DNA from: Paracyclopina nana
Taxonomy: Eukaryota; Arthropoda; Copepoda; Cyclopoida; Cyclopettidae
Length of the DNA: 64,000 nucleotides
NCBI GenBank assembly: GCA_019096065.1
Contig: JAGUCH010000008.1
Coordinates: 3,043,001-3,107,000, forward strand
Direction of reading: 5' to 3'
Below are positions 49,263-60,575 of the stretch, piece by piece. The notes under the pieces are model-generated. The model did not search any database, had not been told where the DNA came from, and saw nothing but the letters and a program-made list of their open reading frames with translations. The position numbers were made by a program, and so were the translations under genes. Each line of letters starts with the position of its first letter. Position 1 is the first letter of the stretch.

Positions 49263-49740
49263 TTTAATCAAGTAAGATGAGAAGAAAATGTTATAGTTGC
49301 TTGTACTCTTGTAAAAGCATAAAAACTACCTCAATTGACCACGTTTTCATCAGCGTACATACACGCAGTCGGCCTTATTGCAACATGAAGGCCAAGTCCA
49401 GAGGATGGCCTTAGTAATCTTATTAATCTGGGACTGAGCCAGGGTCTTTATTGCAATGGCCCTCATAAAACAGGTTGCTTGTTTTCCAACCGAGTACTCT
49501 TGACTAAAAATCGTTATTTGCCTTTTGTCCATTTTTCTCAAGTTTTGATATGCTATGCTGTACTCATTACTAGATAATCCGATTTCTATCATTATGCAGT
49601 TGACCATATCCATGACAGATACATATTATCCCCCCAAAAAAGCTTCCTAGAAAAGTAAAAATACTGCCCTGATGACGAGTCCATATAGGGTTTTTCGCTC
49701 ATGAGTAGTCAAATGAAAGATCACCGAGTGGAATTTTACA

Positions 49741-49797
49741 ACGATAGAGCAGACCTTTCATTCAACAGACCCAGGTTCGAATCCCGGACAAGTCTTT
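49741..49797 (+). pseudogene. tRNA-derived fragment
   Basis: The 3' half looks like a tRNA: GATAGAGCAGACC, then a strong B box GGTTCGAATCCCGG, and a seven-T run. The D arm and acceptor stem are not credible. It is probably a SINE or tRNA pseudogene. Confidence 0.5.
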
Positions 49798-49831
49798 TTT
49801 TAAATTGAAGAAGAACTCTCAAGTTTTCCAA

Positions 49832-49890
49832 CTGTACAATAATGAGCATTATGTCTTCACGTGTGTCGAAAAAATACCATTATTGTACAG
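49832..49890. repeat. Small hairpin with 13-bp perfect arms
   Basis: CTGTACAATAATG is matched as reverse complement 33 bp later. It could be a short MITE remnant. The T run of the preceding tRNA fragment lies just upstream. Confidence 0.6.
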
Positions 49891-50190
49891 TGGATGCGAG
49901 CGCACGCCAAATCTCAGCAAAATACAGGGATTTTCGCTTCATTGCCGTATGTAGTGAACCCACCGCCAAGTTGACAAAAATGATATTTTCATGCTGTTAT
50001 CTTATATGAAAGAAATCTCAACTCTTACTAGATGGCGACCAAGACCTTTAGAAGAAGCTTTATAGCTAGTTGCTGAGGGCTGATTATTACGTACATTCAT
50101 GGTTTTGGCCAGTTTCAATGACGCTTCTGATTCAAGCTAAGAAGAGTGTTGGGAAAAGATTTTGCATTACCTATAGAGCGGACAAGCTTA

Positions 50191-50296
50191 TGCTCTGTTC
50201 ATCTACAAACTCCTTAAGGAATCGGAACGCGAAATTCCTTTGCGCAAAGGAATTTCGCGATCCGATTCCTTAAGGAGTTTGTAGATGAACAGAGCA
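50191..50296. mobile_element. 106-bp near-perfect palindromic MITE with TTA duplication
   Basis: Almost the whole element folds on itself: TGCTCTGTTCATCTACAAAC at the left, its complement at the right, and CCTTTGCGCAAAGG at the centre. It is flanked by TTA on both sides, the kind of 3-bp duplication seen with PIF/Harbinger elements. A second family member lies at 51132-51283. Confidence 0.88.
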
Positions 50297-50763
50297 TTAG
50301 GCCGATTACATACATAAGTAAGCTCAAAAATAAGCAAGGTACTCCAAAGAACCTAGCTAAGCTTGCCTTACCCAACCAGAAATTCTGAGCCCTCATATGC
50401 CAAAAAAACCTCAGCACAGTGGACAAAAAAGCCGTTTTCGCGCTCACTAGAAATTCTGCCAAATCGCCAAATTCTCATTTCAAGACCAATTTTCAGCTTC
50501 TTATTTGAATGACTTCTAGGCTATCAAAAGTGTCAAAATTAGTAGATATGGACAAATTAAGATGAAAGTTTGCCTTAGAAATCAATTTTTCATGGATAAA
50601 GTCCATTTTTGGAAAAATAGTAGAAGAGCCATTTTTGGCTATTTTCAGGCAGCTATAACTTTTGTTTGGAACCGGCTATAAGAAAAAGGTGCTACGTCAA
50701 TTTCGCGACTTTTTCGGGATGAGCGTGTAAGCGGCATTTTTAACCACTGTGCTCAGTGAAACT

Positions 50764-50940
50764 CACTTATACGTTTTATCAACATTGAGTTTAAGTCATT
50801 ATGTAACATTAACTGCCTTGACACCTACGTAAAATCGAAAATACCAATTTTCCGTGGCACCTTAGATTTTCTTCGATTTTTTACATAGGTGGTAATGTTA
50901 CACAACGACAAAAACTCAACCTGGGTAAAACGAAGGAGTG
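50764..50940. repeat. Imperfect palindrome, about 177 bp
   Basis: Arms CACTTATACGTTTTAT and (reverse complement of the right end) CACTCCTTCGTTTTAC. Inner arms pair as TGTAACATTA and TAATGTTACA, then ACCTACGTAAAATCGAA and its near-complement. No target duplication identified. MITE-like. Confidence 0.7.
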
Positions 50941-51131
50941 AAAACACGTTACAATAACTTTCAAAAAACTTGAGAAAATTTCTTGTTGGGTAGCTTGGCT
51001 TCGAAAATATGAAATCCGCCTATTTTGTTATCTCAGCGCTGATTAGCGTGGGTCGGAATTATGTTTTGATGAAACGAGCCAACTTATTTAGGCAAAAAAA
51101 ATTTGCTTGTTTTCGATGAAACAATGACTTA

Positions 51132-51283
51132 TACTCTGTTCATCTAACGTTCCTTAAGGAATGCATAATGACGAAACCATGCAGAATGACAACTCTACGC
51201 AGCTAGTTTATGTACTGAGAACTCCTTTGCGCAAAGGAATTTCGCGATCCGATTCCTTAAGAAGTTTGTAGATGAACAGAGCC
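51132..51283. mobile_element. 152-bp MITE, same family as 50191-50296
   Basis: Ends TACTCTGTTCATCTA and its near-complement, flanked by TTA on both sides. The right half matches the 50191-50296 element closely (CTTTGCGCAAAGGAATTTCG); the left half differs, so one arm has been replaced or diverged. Confidence 0.82.
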
Positions 51284-52183
51284 TTAATTTCTCTAATGAA
51301 ATAGGAGCATATAATTAAACACCATCATCGTAGGGAAATGCATGGCACAAGTCGCAGTTTTGTTTAAAGTTCTGCAAAAGCAATTGCTTGGCTCTGTTAG
51401 TCAAACCTTTCCTGAAATAAGGTAATCACTCAAGTACACTTTAAACAGCCATTAGCTCAGAGAATTGCTGAGCACGGGATAGATTTTTTTTGGTTTGACC
51501 AAACTGAATTTACTCCCGACTAAAGTCATCATTCTTTTTGTATTTAGTTTGGCCAAAATCAGTTTGGTTTTACTCAAATCAGTTTTGGTTGGACCAAACT
51601 GCGCTGTGAGAAAGCCCGTTTTTCCATTTCAAGCTTGAAAATTAAGTTCTAAGCAGAATGCATTTACATAAATGCGGGCACCCGTTACTAGTAATCTTTA
51701 CATGGTTACGTTATTTTGATTAGATCCTTCAAACACCCCGTAGCTGAAAACGCACTCATGTGTCGTAAAAAAGGAGAAAAAGGCAGCATGCAATCAAGAA
51801 TCTGAGGCTCAGTTACTCATCGGATCACAGCTAGTGAAATACGCTTAATTTGTTTTGGTGGTGCGTTTGCATACGTGAGCCAGGTTTGAATAACAAAACA
51901 CGCAGCCTCAGAGAAATGTTATCATTTCATTTTTAAATATTGATACAAAGTTTTTGTAATTCCATTAATCAGGCTGTAAAGCAAAAAGCTAATGCGCTTA
52001 GAAATGTGATCTCTTTAGTATTTGAGAAATTGAAGAAATGGCTCAGTAATTCAATTACCAAGAGACCGATTCACTGAATTTGATGTTAAGTTTTTTATCG
52101 GATTAAATTTGCAAGGTCATTTTCTTGTGACTGACAGGTTATTTGAAATACGTTAATTGAGCATGTTTGTGACAATTGGCTTA

Positions 52184-52405
52184 GGGCCTGTTCACCTGCT
52201 TATTATGGCCGTTATTTTGGCAAAATATTGGAGAGAAATACTGAGAAACTGAGGATTTTTATATTGGTGTAGGATGGCTTTTTGTACCAATAGACCGATT
52301 CCGAAGTCAAAATCTGAAAAATGATTTTACAAATACCAGATAATTGCAAATTTAATCATAATATCGCGCGTTATTTTGCTGATAATAGTGCAGGTGAACA
52401 GGGCC
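52184..52405. mobile_element. 222-bp palindromic MITE, first of a tandem pair
   Basis: Ends GGGCCTGTTCACCTGC and its complement. Inner arms contain ATTTTGGCAAAATA-type and ATATCGCGCGTTATTTTGC sequence. Flanked by TTA at 52181-52183 and 52406-52408. Confidence 0.9.
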
Positions 52406-52408
52406 TTA

Positions 52409-52630
52409 GGGCCTGTTCACCTGCTTATTATGGCTGATATTTTGGCAAAATAACGGAGAGAAAAACTGAGAAACCGATAATTTTTATATTGGTGTATGAT
52501 GGCTTTTGGAACCAATAGGCCGATTCAGATGTCAAAATCTGAGAAATAACTTTACAAATATCGGATATTTGCATTTTTCAGCAAAATATCGCGCGTTATT
52601 TTGCTGATAATAATGCAGGTGAACAAGGCC
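52409..52630. mobile_element. 222-bp palindromic MITE, second of a tandem pair
   Basis: Same length and family as 52184-52405 and in the same orientation, with scattered differences. Flanked by TTA at 52406-52408, shared with the first copy, and at 52631-52633. Confidence 0.9.
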
Positions 52631-52633
52631 TTA

Positions 52634-52792
52634 GTCTTTCGCAAGTTTTGTATAGTCACGCTTTTTAAATAACTCATAGCATAAAATGTATTTAAATTGC
52701 CTCTGAATGTATTTTAAATGGCTGCTATTAAAATACATTTTATGCTATGAGCTATTTAAATAGCGCGTGACTATGCAAATAGTGCGAAAGAC
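52634..52792. repeat. Palindromic element, 159 bp
   Basis: GTCTTTCGCAAGTTTTGTAT at the left pairs with the right end GCAAATAGTGCGAAAGAC. Inner arms TAGCATAAAATGTATTTAAA and TTTTAATACATTTTATGCTA-like also pair. It starts immediately after the last TTA of the tandem MITE pair. Confidence 0.8.
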
Positions 52793-52794
52793 GA

Positions 52795-52965
52795 AGGCCC
52801 GGTCCTTAGCAGGTTTTCTCATCATTAGCTGGTGACGGGTATTTAAATACCCTATGTAGTAAAAAAGTATTTAAGTAGCTGCTATTTAAGTACCTTTATA
52901 CTACATAGGGTATTTAAATACCCGTCACCAACTAATGATGAGAAAACCTGCTAAGGACCGGGCCT
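52795..52965. repeat. Palindromic element, 171 bp, long near-perfect arms
   Basis: AGGCCCGGTCCTTAGCAGG at the left and its complement at the right. The arms extend over more than 60 bp each, including GACGGGTATTTAAATACCC, itself almost self-complementary. High arm identity suggests a young element. No clear target duplication. Confidence 0.85.
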
Positions 52966-53524
52966 AAGCCGATGCTAACGTACGTGCGTCAAACTCTTGA
53001 AAAATTAGGGTAGGCTATCCACTATTTTGTGCATATCAGTCATCAGCAAGCCTAAAATGGGCAGATTTTCATAGTTACCCTTTTTCCTTGAAGGTTACTT
53101 AATTTTACCATAGTTTCTTTAAATTAAATAATACTTTTTTGGTATTTTATACATGTTGGTTTTCGGAAGAAAGTTGCTATTTTGGCAAAATGTTGACAAA
53201 GATTGATCTTTTAACTGTTTCATTCAGCAATTTTTATGGTCGCCGCATTTTTCAAGCCGTCGACATTTTGGAGAGGATGCAGTTACATAAGAATTGCTGT
53301 CATGTTACTTAGCAGGAAAAAGGATCCAAAATAACAGAAGGAAAAAAGCTCGTATTCACGTTGCCATTTCTTTGTGCAGTCGTAGAACGTGACACAGATT
53401 TCCCTAGCTACTGAAGCACTGCGCACCCTAATGCCACAACGACCTATACACGAAAAATAGGAGGGATACGTTGGCCTCATTTGCCTCAAGGTAGCACCAG
53501 CCGCCATTGGAGCAAGAGAAAGTC

Positions 53525-56500
53525 ATGGTTGCACCTAGAGGTTGCAAAATATTGCTGGTGGTGGCCTGGCCTGACACTAAACTCCCAGTAGTTGGATCAA
53601 AACCTTGTGCTGATTACTTTTGTCCTGAAGGGCAAGACAAACATCTCCCAGCTACAGCTGTCATCAAGTGCTACTCAAATCCGTTTGTCCAGTCACTGTT
53701 AAGGCTCTGTAATGACGTGGAAACGAATCCTGGCCCCAATCCGAATTCTCCGGTGAAACGAAGATCCAATTCTCGCAGAGGAGCGGCCTCAGAAAGACAG
53801 CAGCAACAGCCTCCAAGGTAAGTCAAACGATGCATTCATTTTGAAACTCACAAAATTGCAAGATCGCAATCGCAGACATCTAGGAGAGTTGTGCTGGAAT
53901 TAATACTTTTGTGTGGTGTTCATCTACGTCATCTTCCCTTATCCTTCAATTGAAGTCTATGTAATTTTCGTACTTGGTAACTCAAGAAATATTTTTTAAG
54001 ATTCAGCACTGAACTTATTCTGCTAAAAAGAGAGCTAAAGGATGTGGATAACTTTCCTCTGCAGTAGATGAACACCACATTAATCTGCATCTCGAAAGAG
54101 TGACCCTGTCACAAGCTATCACACTTATATTACGTGCTATTAGCCACATGGTTGTTGCCAAGCTGTGGGCGTATTAGTGATCAAATTATTTTTTTTATCC
54201 AAGGCAAAGAAGTCGGGCTCCCAATTTTTCTGACGAGGACGCGAGTGATTCTGGGGAGCAAAGAGGGCGGGGCCGGTCACGCCTCTCGAGAAATGGAGCC
54301 GCACTAAAGGATGACAAGAAGTATCCAGAGAGCAAGCACGACAACCTCCAAGAAAAAGTACTTTCCATCGAAGAGCAGGTAATTGTTTTGGTATTTTTAG
54401 GGTTTCGCCAAATGTAGCCATGCATGCGAGCAATATGACGTTCGTACAATTCTCTCCCATTTCTTATCTAATAATGCTCATCAACAGATGGCTACGGTGC
54501 AAACTGCGGTAGCTCATGCGGAAAACACCGCCAAAATGGTGGATCATTTGACTTCCAAAGTGAGCCAAATCGACGGAATTGTCAGTAACTCTGACAGTGG
54601 CCTCCTTCGTGAGAATTCAAAGCTGAGAGACGAAATCAGTTACTTGGTGAAGACATGCAAAGCTTACGAAAGCCGACTCGTCGACATGGAGACTGAAGTG
54701 CAGGTATATTAGCAATTGGCTCATTATCTTCCGCGTCTTTGATCGTAGCATGGTTGCGGTTGTTATCGGTTCTTATTTACTGACGAGGTTGCGATGTCAG
54801 TAAATAAGAAGCGATAACAACCGTAACCAAGTCACGATCAAAGACGCGGAAGATAATGAGCCATTATGTGACTTTTAATAAAACGCTCGAGCGGATAATT
54901 CTGAGCAGAACCTTCAGGGCATCAAAACCCAGATGAACGAACTGGTCTGTGTCTACGATGACTTGCAAGATCGGCTCTATGACATAGACCGAAGTTGGCA
55001 GAATAACTTGGTATTCCATGGTATCAAACCAGACCCTGGTGGCGTGCATGAGAGCATGGATTGCTTGGAAGCCAAAGTCAAGTCCGTTTTGCGTACCACT
55101 CTAAACATCGGAAGAGACATTCCAATCGTGCGGATCCAGCGAATTTTCAACGGCTCAGACGTGAGAGGATACAAGCCTGTAGTGGTAAACTTTCAGGTAT
55201 TTGCTATACCATGTTCTTGATGTAACTCAAGCTTACTGCTTCATAGCTTATGCGCGTCAAAAACTTTGATCTCTTTTGTGCACGTAGAAATGGTCAGACA
55301 AAGAGGATGTGCTGCGTAAATCGAAGATTTTGAAAACTTCAGCCATCTATGTGGAAGAGGATTTTTCCAGGGCGGCCAAATTTCGCCGTAAGGAGCTGGA
55401 AAAATTTGCCAAGGAGATCAAAGCCCTCTCGCCCGACAAAAAATGCATATTCAAGTAGGGATAAAGTTGATTCCCATACAATTCTTATGTTCTTCTTTAC
55501 TTATTTTATGCCCTGTTCATGTACGCCAATAAGTCCCTTAGGAGAATGGCAAAATGCACGAAAAAAGCCAGCTGAATGCAAAAGAAATCAGATCGACTTT
55601 AAGCCGACTTGAAAGTTAACAAAGACAATTTAAATGCTCTGAATTATCAATATTCTCAGCTAAATCAAAAAGACATTGATTACAGCTTCTTAAAGTAAGC
55701 AGATTTTGTTATGAAAAATCTTGAAAAAGTTGAGACCAAATAGGCCCTAATTTGCCCATGAAAACGCTGCTCGGGCACCAGCTGAACTTGCTAATTTATA
55801 CCCAGCAGCAGACTATTTTTCCATGCCTTTACCATTTTCACATGAACAAGGGATAATACCAAGCTGTTGATTGTAATACGGGATTATGTTTTCACTCTAT
55901 TTTTCCTTGTCATTAACACGAACCGAGATATACTATTGCAGGCATGATAAGCTTATCATTGACGACCACGTCTACATTTACAACGATCAAGAGCATCGCA
56001 TAGAGAGGCTTCCAAGCACTTTATCAAGTGGCCTAGATGAGGAGACGGGTGATGCGGTCACTCTTTCAAGGAGGCTGAGACTAAAGCAACAAATGGCGAG
56101 CTCCACTACCACGAATGGAGGAAATTCAAAGCGTGCTCAGTCTGTTGAATCGATGCTTGATCGAATTCCGTCCGTAGTCGGCAATCATCACTCATCGGAT
56201 CATCACTATGGGGGTAATTCGAACTTTTTCGCCAGGTTCAGCTTGAGACCGAGCGGCGTTTTCATGGGCAACATATTAATCAGGATTTTTTATTAATCAG
56301 CTAGCGTTCAACATAAGAGCTTTATTTGGCTGAAAATATTCTTATAATGTATCTATTAGGATCAGTCTGATAAATCATATTTAAAAGTGTTCTTTGTTTT
56401 TAAATAGATAATGCCTCATATTTCTCTTTTATTTTGAGGCTGTCGTTTCAGCAAAATGAAACGTGATTTGTGCTAGCAATTTGTACGTATTTGCGTTATT

Positions 56501-56744
56501 TATTTCACCAGAACCAGGCGAGCGTTTTTTATGTGTTTTCCATTACTTCTTTACAGGGCATCAACAAGTACAAGGCCTTCTTACTTCCAGCGTTAGCTCC
56601 TTCAATGTGAACTCTCAAGCTACTCATCAATCATCGCCTGAGAGAAGATCGAAGCAGCGAGCTCTTGCAGAAGTTGATCAAGACAGCACTGACATGGATG
56701 TGGGAACTGGTGATGAGGCAAATAATAGCCAAAGGAGCAACTGA
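53525..56744 (+). CDS. Spliced LINE ORF1-like protein with N-terminal 2A peptide, 532 aa
   Basis: Seven exons, phases matching at every join: 53525-53817, 54204-54378, 54488-54703, 54909-55196, 55288-55454, 55942-56213, 56557-56744. Residues 64-71 are DVETNPGP, the canonical 2A ribosome-skipping motif, preceded by LLRLCN as in many 2As. A basic Gln/Arg-rich stretch follows. Residues 157-255 look like a coiled coil. An RRM-like region begins at NLVFHGI (about 264) and a C-terminal domain contains DKEDVLRKSKILK and EDFSRAAKFRRKEL. That is the coiled coil-RRM-CTD order of L1-type ORF1 RNA chaperones. 2A-like sequences at ORF1 N termini are known from animal non-LTR retrotransposons. Here the frame is broken by introns and no reverse transcriptase is seen nearby, so I infer a domesticated or retired ORF1. 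AATAAA stands about 80 nt past the stop. Confidence 0.8.
53714..53737 (+). other. 2A ribosome-skipping motif coding site
   Basis: Codes for DVETNPGP, matching D-[VI]-E-x-N-P-G-P. In known 2As the Gly-Pro bond at the end is not formed and translation continues from Pro. Here that would release a 70-residue leader, which contains the hydrophobic stretch ILLVVAW, and start the main protein at Pro71. Confidence 0.85.
54717..54863. repeat. Palindromic MITE in intron 3 of the ORF1-like gene
   Basis: 147 bp with near-perfect arms: TGGCTCATTATCTTCCGCGT at the left, complement at the right, and inner arms TTCTTATTTACTGAC and GTCAGTAAATAAGAA. It makes up most of the 205-nt intron, so the intron would be ordinary in size without it. 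No clear target duplication. Confidence 0.88.
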
Positions 56745-57764
56745 AAATTTTCTCCAAAAGCAAGGCTTTTTGCAATAGATGTTCCGCCATTAAAAGAATG
56801 AGTGTATATTGCTTTTGGAAAAGAATAAAAAATCAGATTTTAGTGCGTTGACTGGATCTCCGTTCGGCCACGTTTGGACGACATCGTGCCAGCTCGGTGC
56901 ATTGCCACGTTTTGGGCAGTATTGGGCAGCCTGAAATTGCTAATGGGATTGAGACACACTTTTCCTCTTATGTTACTCTAAGCAAATGGGTTTCGTGTGC
57001 ATACTTGTTGCTGTACGCTTGGTTGAGTAACAATTGAGATGACCATCACTCTGTCTCAAGAATGCTGCTAAGCTAACAGTTTTCGCTGAGATTATCATAA
57101 AAGCCATAAGGAATTGTGATTCCACTACTCAGCTATGGCTCTTCTCAAAGTACTTTGCTAACTTCTTATATTTTGAGGTCACCCATATGCCATGGAAATG
57201 ATCAAAACATGTCCTTCAAGTTGTTTTCACTTCCTTGTTAGGTAAAGAGTGAATTACAGGTAATGCTTCTTAACTCTTTGTGATGTATATACTAACCTAA
57301 TTGAGAGACAGCACAAGGTGGACAGAATGCAAAGGGAAACTGAATGCGAAGTACGTAGGATTGTAATGTGTACCAAGGGTAAGCCTCTGTTTTCGTTAAG
57401 GTTTCTTCTGGTAGGATACGTACTCACTCTCGATTTAATTTTATCCAAGGCTCTCAACAAGAGTTAAGCTTTCGAAAGCTTACAGCGAAGAAGACATAAG
57501 TAGGTAGATTTACAATTAGAGACAAGGTTAAGCCGACAAATAAATAAGGTCTTCATAATCTCTATGAGTAGGTAAACCCAATTACAGAGGTACTATATCC
57601 ATGCCGCTCTTTCACCCATGCCTATAGACATGCAAAGTATTTGGAGCAATGCAAATGGAGAAGATCGACCGGACAAAAAGCAGAGGAAGGATAAGCTGTA
57701 GTATTTAAGCGTCATAGACTTTAAGGTTTATTACGACGGAGGTGTCATCGGTAAAATAGGTTTG
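56745..57764. other. Intergenic gap between converging genes
   Basis: Contains AATAAA near 56824 for the plus-strand gene. No exon, repeat or RNA gene is supported. Confidence 0.5.
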
Positions 57765-59554
57765 CTACTCGTCTCTTGGTCTGGGAAATGATGAGCAAGC
57801 ATAAAAGCACAGGGAAAACGCACACCTGCATTGAGCCGTCGCCAGATGGCGTAATTGCTTTCGAAATCTTCGCCCCAGGCAAACGTAGATGATCATATTC
57901 ACGGACGAGTTTACCACCAACAGAAGGTGATTGATATTGCCGCAAATCAGGAGAAAGGCAGGTACATGGAGTTTATCCCTTCGATGGCAGTGCTGAAATA
58001 TCATTCAAATGATTATGGTATGTATAGGGCAAAAGATAAGCATAGCAATACGTAGAAATACCAATTTTCGTCTGTAGCAGAATACCATTATATGCACAAA
58101 ATGCTGGTACATAAAAAACTATACTCAATTGAACTTACTTCAAACAGCTTTTGGCTGCCATGAAGAGGACTGCTGACAACCTCGTAGATCTGGATGATGA
58201 ATCTGAGCAAGTGACAGCCCAAAAAGATGATGATTATGGCGAGCAGAATAGCGGTGGACTTTTCCTTCTTGCACTGGAACGGCTTGGCAGATTTCCCCTC
58301 TTTGGGCGATTCCACTTCGTCATCGTCAACTGCGTTGCAGAAAAAGGTCACGTTTACAACATCTGGGATTTGTACTGTAACTTTTCTTACTCTCTTTCAC
58401 TGCTGACAAGGTCCTTCTGACCTTTTCGTTGGTGACTTGGTCAAATACTGCCATCATTTGAAATTCAGACTGGGCTCCGTTTGCTGACGACGTGCCGCCT
58501 ATATACGTATAAAAACAGCCTTGCACATAAACTCCTTCTTTAAATGTAATCACTCACCTCCAACATATCTGCCAAGATCGATGAAGCAGGACAGCCTTAT
58601 TCTCGCGTAGATTTTGTAATTGTAGTAGCAGAGTGCCGTGAGTGGGAAAATGATTGTGGTCACCAGCTCGTTGTAGCTGCTCCATTTGATGTATCGCGGA
58701 TCCTCGTTGAGATCGGTGGTCCAAAAATCCGCCTCAGACTCGTCATAAATCAGGCTGAACTCGAAGAAACGAGGCAGATTGTTGAGCGTGGCTGCAGCTA
58801 TGGTGCACAGCGTGAAGCACAGGGCTGATGGCTGCAAGCAAATAATAATGGCAATAATCGGAAAAGGTATTATTCTCGTCGCAGCTAGGTTTCCTACTCG
58901 GTACAGCATGGGATGACAAATGGCTCGTTGTCGGTCCGCAGCCACAACCACGACCATGAAAACGGTGGCCGAGAGTGCGATGGCCTTGCCCGGATGCAGC
59001 AGGAATGGATACAGCGTGATGTACCACTGAGGCTTCTCACCTCCCCACGTGGTGAAGAAAGACTCGATGAGGAAGAAGATGACGAGCACGGTGTCAATCA
59101 CGAGCAAATGCGTGAGCAACTCGTCGAAGGACGTGCGACGCATCGAATCGCATCGCAGGATGTGCAGACTCACGAGGTTGCCCACGATGCCAATGCAGCC
59201 GACAATCCCGAGGGCCACGCCTTCGATCCAGTATCGACAGCCGTCCAAGATGGGCTCGATGGAGGACAAATTTTCGTAGCACTTGATCAGCGTGTCCTCC
59301 GGATTCCCCTTGCTCCTCGACTTGGTCAGAATGCTGGCCATGAACTTGGTATCACTCAGCAGCAGCAACGAGCTGTTTCCCTTGAAGAGTGAGCTGATGG
59401 AGTCGAAGCCCTCGTCCACTTCGGGGCTTTTGTGCTGCGGTGTGAGGTAGCAGAACAACGAGTACACATTATAGGGGACACCGAACAGGAATATGATGAG
59501 GAAAAGCGCGATGCGCGAGTAGTTTTGGCTCCGATTCCATCGAACCGAGTTCAT
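57765..59554 (-). CDS. Class-A (rhodopsin-like) G protein-coupled receptor, ~507 aa
   Basis: Exons right to left: 59554-58558, 58498-58391, 58329-58139, 57992-57765, all in phase. The N terminus has a signal-like stretch (IALFLIIFLF, about 16-25) and a ~75-residue extracellular part. TM1 carries IGIVGNLVS (about 121-129). The end of TM3 has DRQ (207-209) in place of the usual DRY. Long hydrophobic segments follow, with TM6 near STAILLAIIIIFLGCHLLRF and TM7 with NSSVNMIIYVCLGR. It belongs with peptide-type receptors such as the FMRFamide or myosuppressin group, but the ligand cannot be assigned. The ATG at 59554 is chosen because a splice acceptor (CTCTTCCAG) lies 12 nt upstream. The last exon may carry an optional 45-nt intron (57781-57825) that keeps frame. 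Confidence 0.85.
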
Positions 59555-60575
59555 CTTGATGGCAATCTGGAAGAGAAAGCAAGGAGATGACATTTCCCTA
59601 TTCAAACCTTTCATCTGGCGCCGTTAATAACAGAATAATGCACTCAACTACTCGTAATCATGTTTTTTTCAGGCTCACTCACACAGATTGATTTCCGTAA
59701 AGACAGCTATACAAAATTATTGTATGCATAAATCATGCATTTTATCGGATTTTTGATTTTTTTGGCGGCGCGCGTGATCCTCAAAAATCTATGAGCGGGC
59801 AAAAAATTGCAGGAATCTTTCAAGAGTTGCCTAAAAAAATGAAAGATAAGCTTGCAAAGAACACGACATTTCCCATAGGAAATTTGCTTTGTGCTGCATT
59901 ACGATAATACTTAAGGGATTGACAGCTGGATTTACTTTCTGCAATGTTAAGCATGGTTTGACGTGCGTAATTGTTTATGTGGCGTGCTCGAATAATGCAT
60001 CAGAAGCTGGGGTATGGCAAATTATGGAAAAAGGGATTCGTTGCATGATATTTACCTTTGCTTTTGTGCACGAGTGCAATCAAGCTTTGGTATATGCAGT
60101 GAAACGTGAGTACATTCCTAACCAGAATCTATTTATTCACATACTAGTATCTACGGAGTTCTCTAATAAGATACCCCTCATTTTTGTATCCAGTTATTAG
60201 GCATCTGCTACAGTATAAGTGATGAGCGAACAATTGATCAATTTTCTTCGGGGCTAATAAAGACGCGTTATTCGTGCAAATTGCCTTATTGTGATTTGCA
60301 GTGTGTGAGCCACTATAAAAAAGAAAGCCTCAATCGCATCTCGAAGTGCTATCAGCTTTATTTGCTGGCTCCCTCAAGAAGCAGATAACAAGGAAGCAAA
60401 GAAAGCAAGTTCAATAGCAGAACGCTAGAATTTGCAAAATATCATTGCAGCTGCTTCAAAGGCAAAGCTTTGGGTTTTTTTTCTAGCAATACAATGACAA
60501 AATGGGTTAATTAACATGAAAGCCACTCAATCCGCCTTTTAAACAACTATGGGCTATGGGCACAACCAATAAAAT

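Noticed and set aside
49672-49725. CTGATGA followed by GAGTCC near the tRNA-derived fragment, suggesting a hammerhead ribozyme
   Set aside because: No GAAA core element follows a stem II, and stems I and III cannot be drawn.
58913-59392. 159-codon open frame on the plus strand
   Set aside because: It is the antisense of the GPCR exon; the minus strand encodes clear membrane segments.
59889-60200. 103-codon plus-strand frame
   Set aside because: Looks like random AT-rich translation, with no start context, domain or partner exons.
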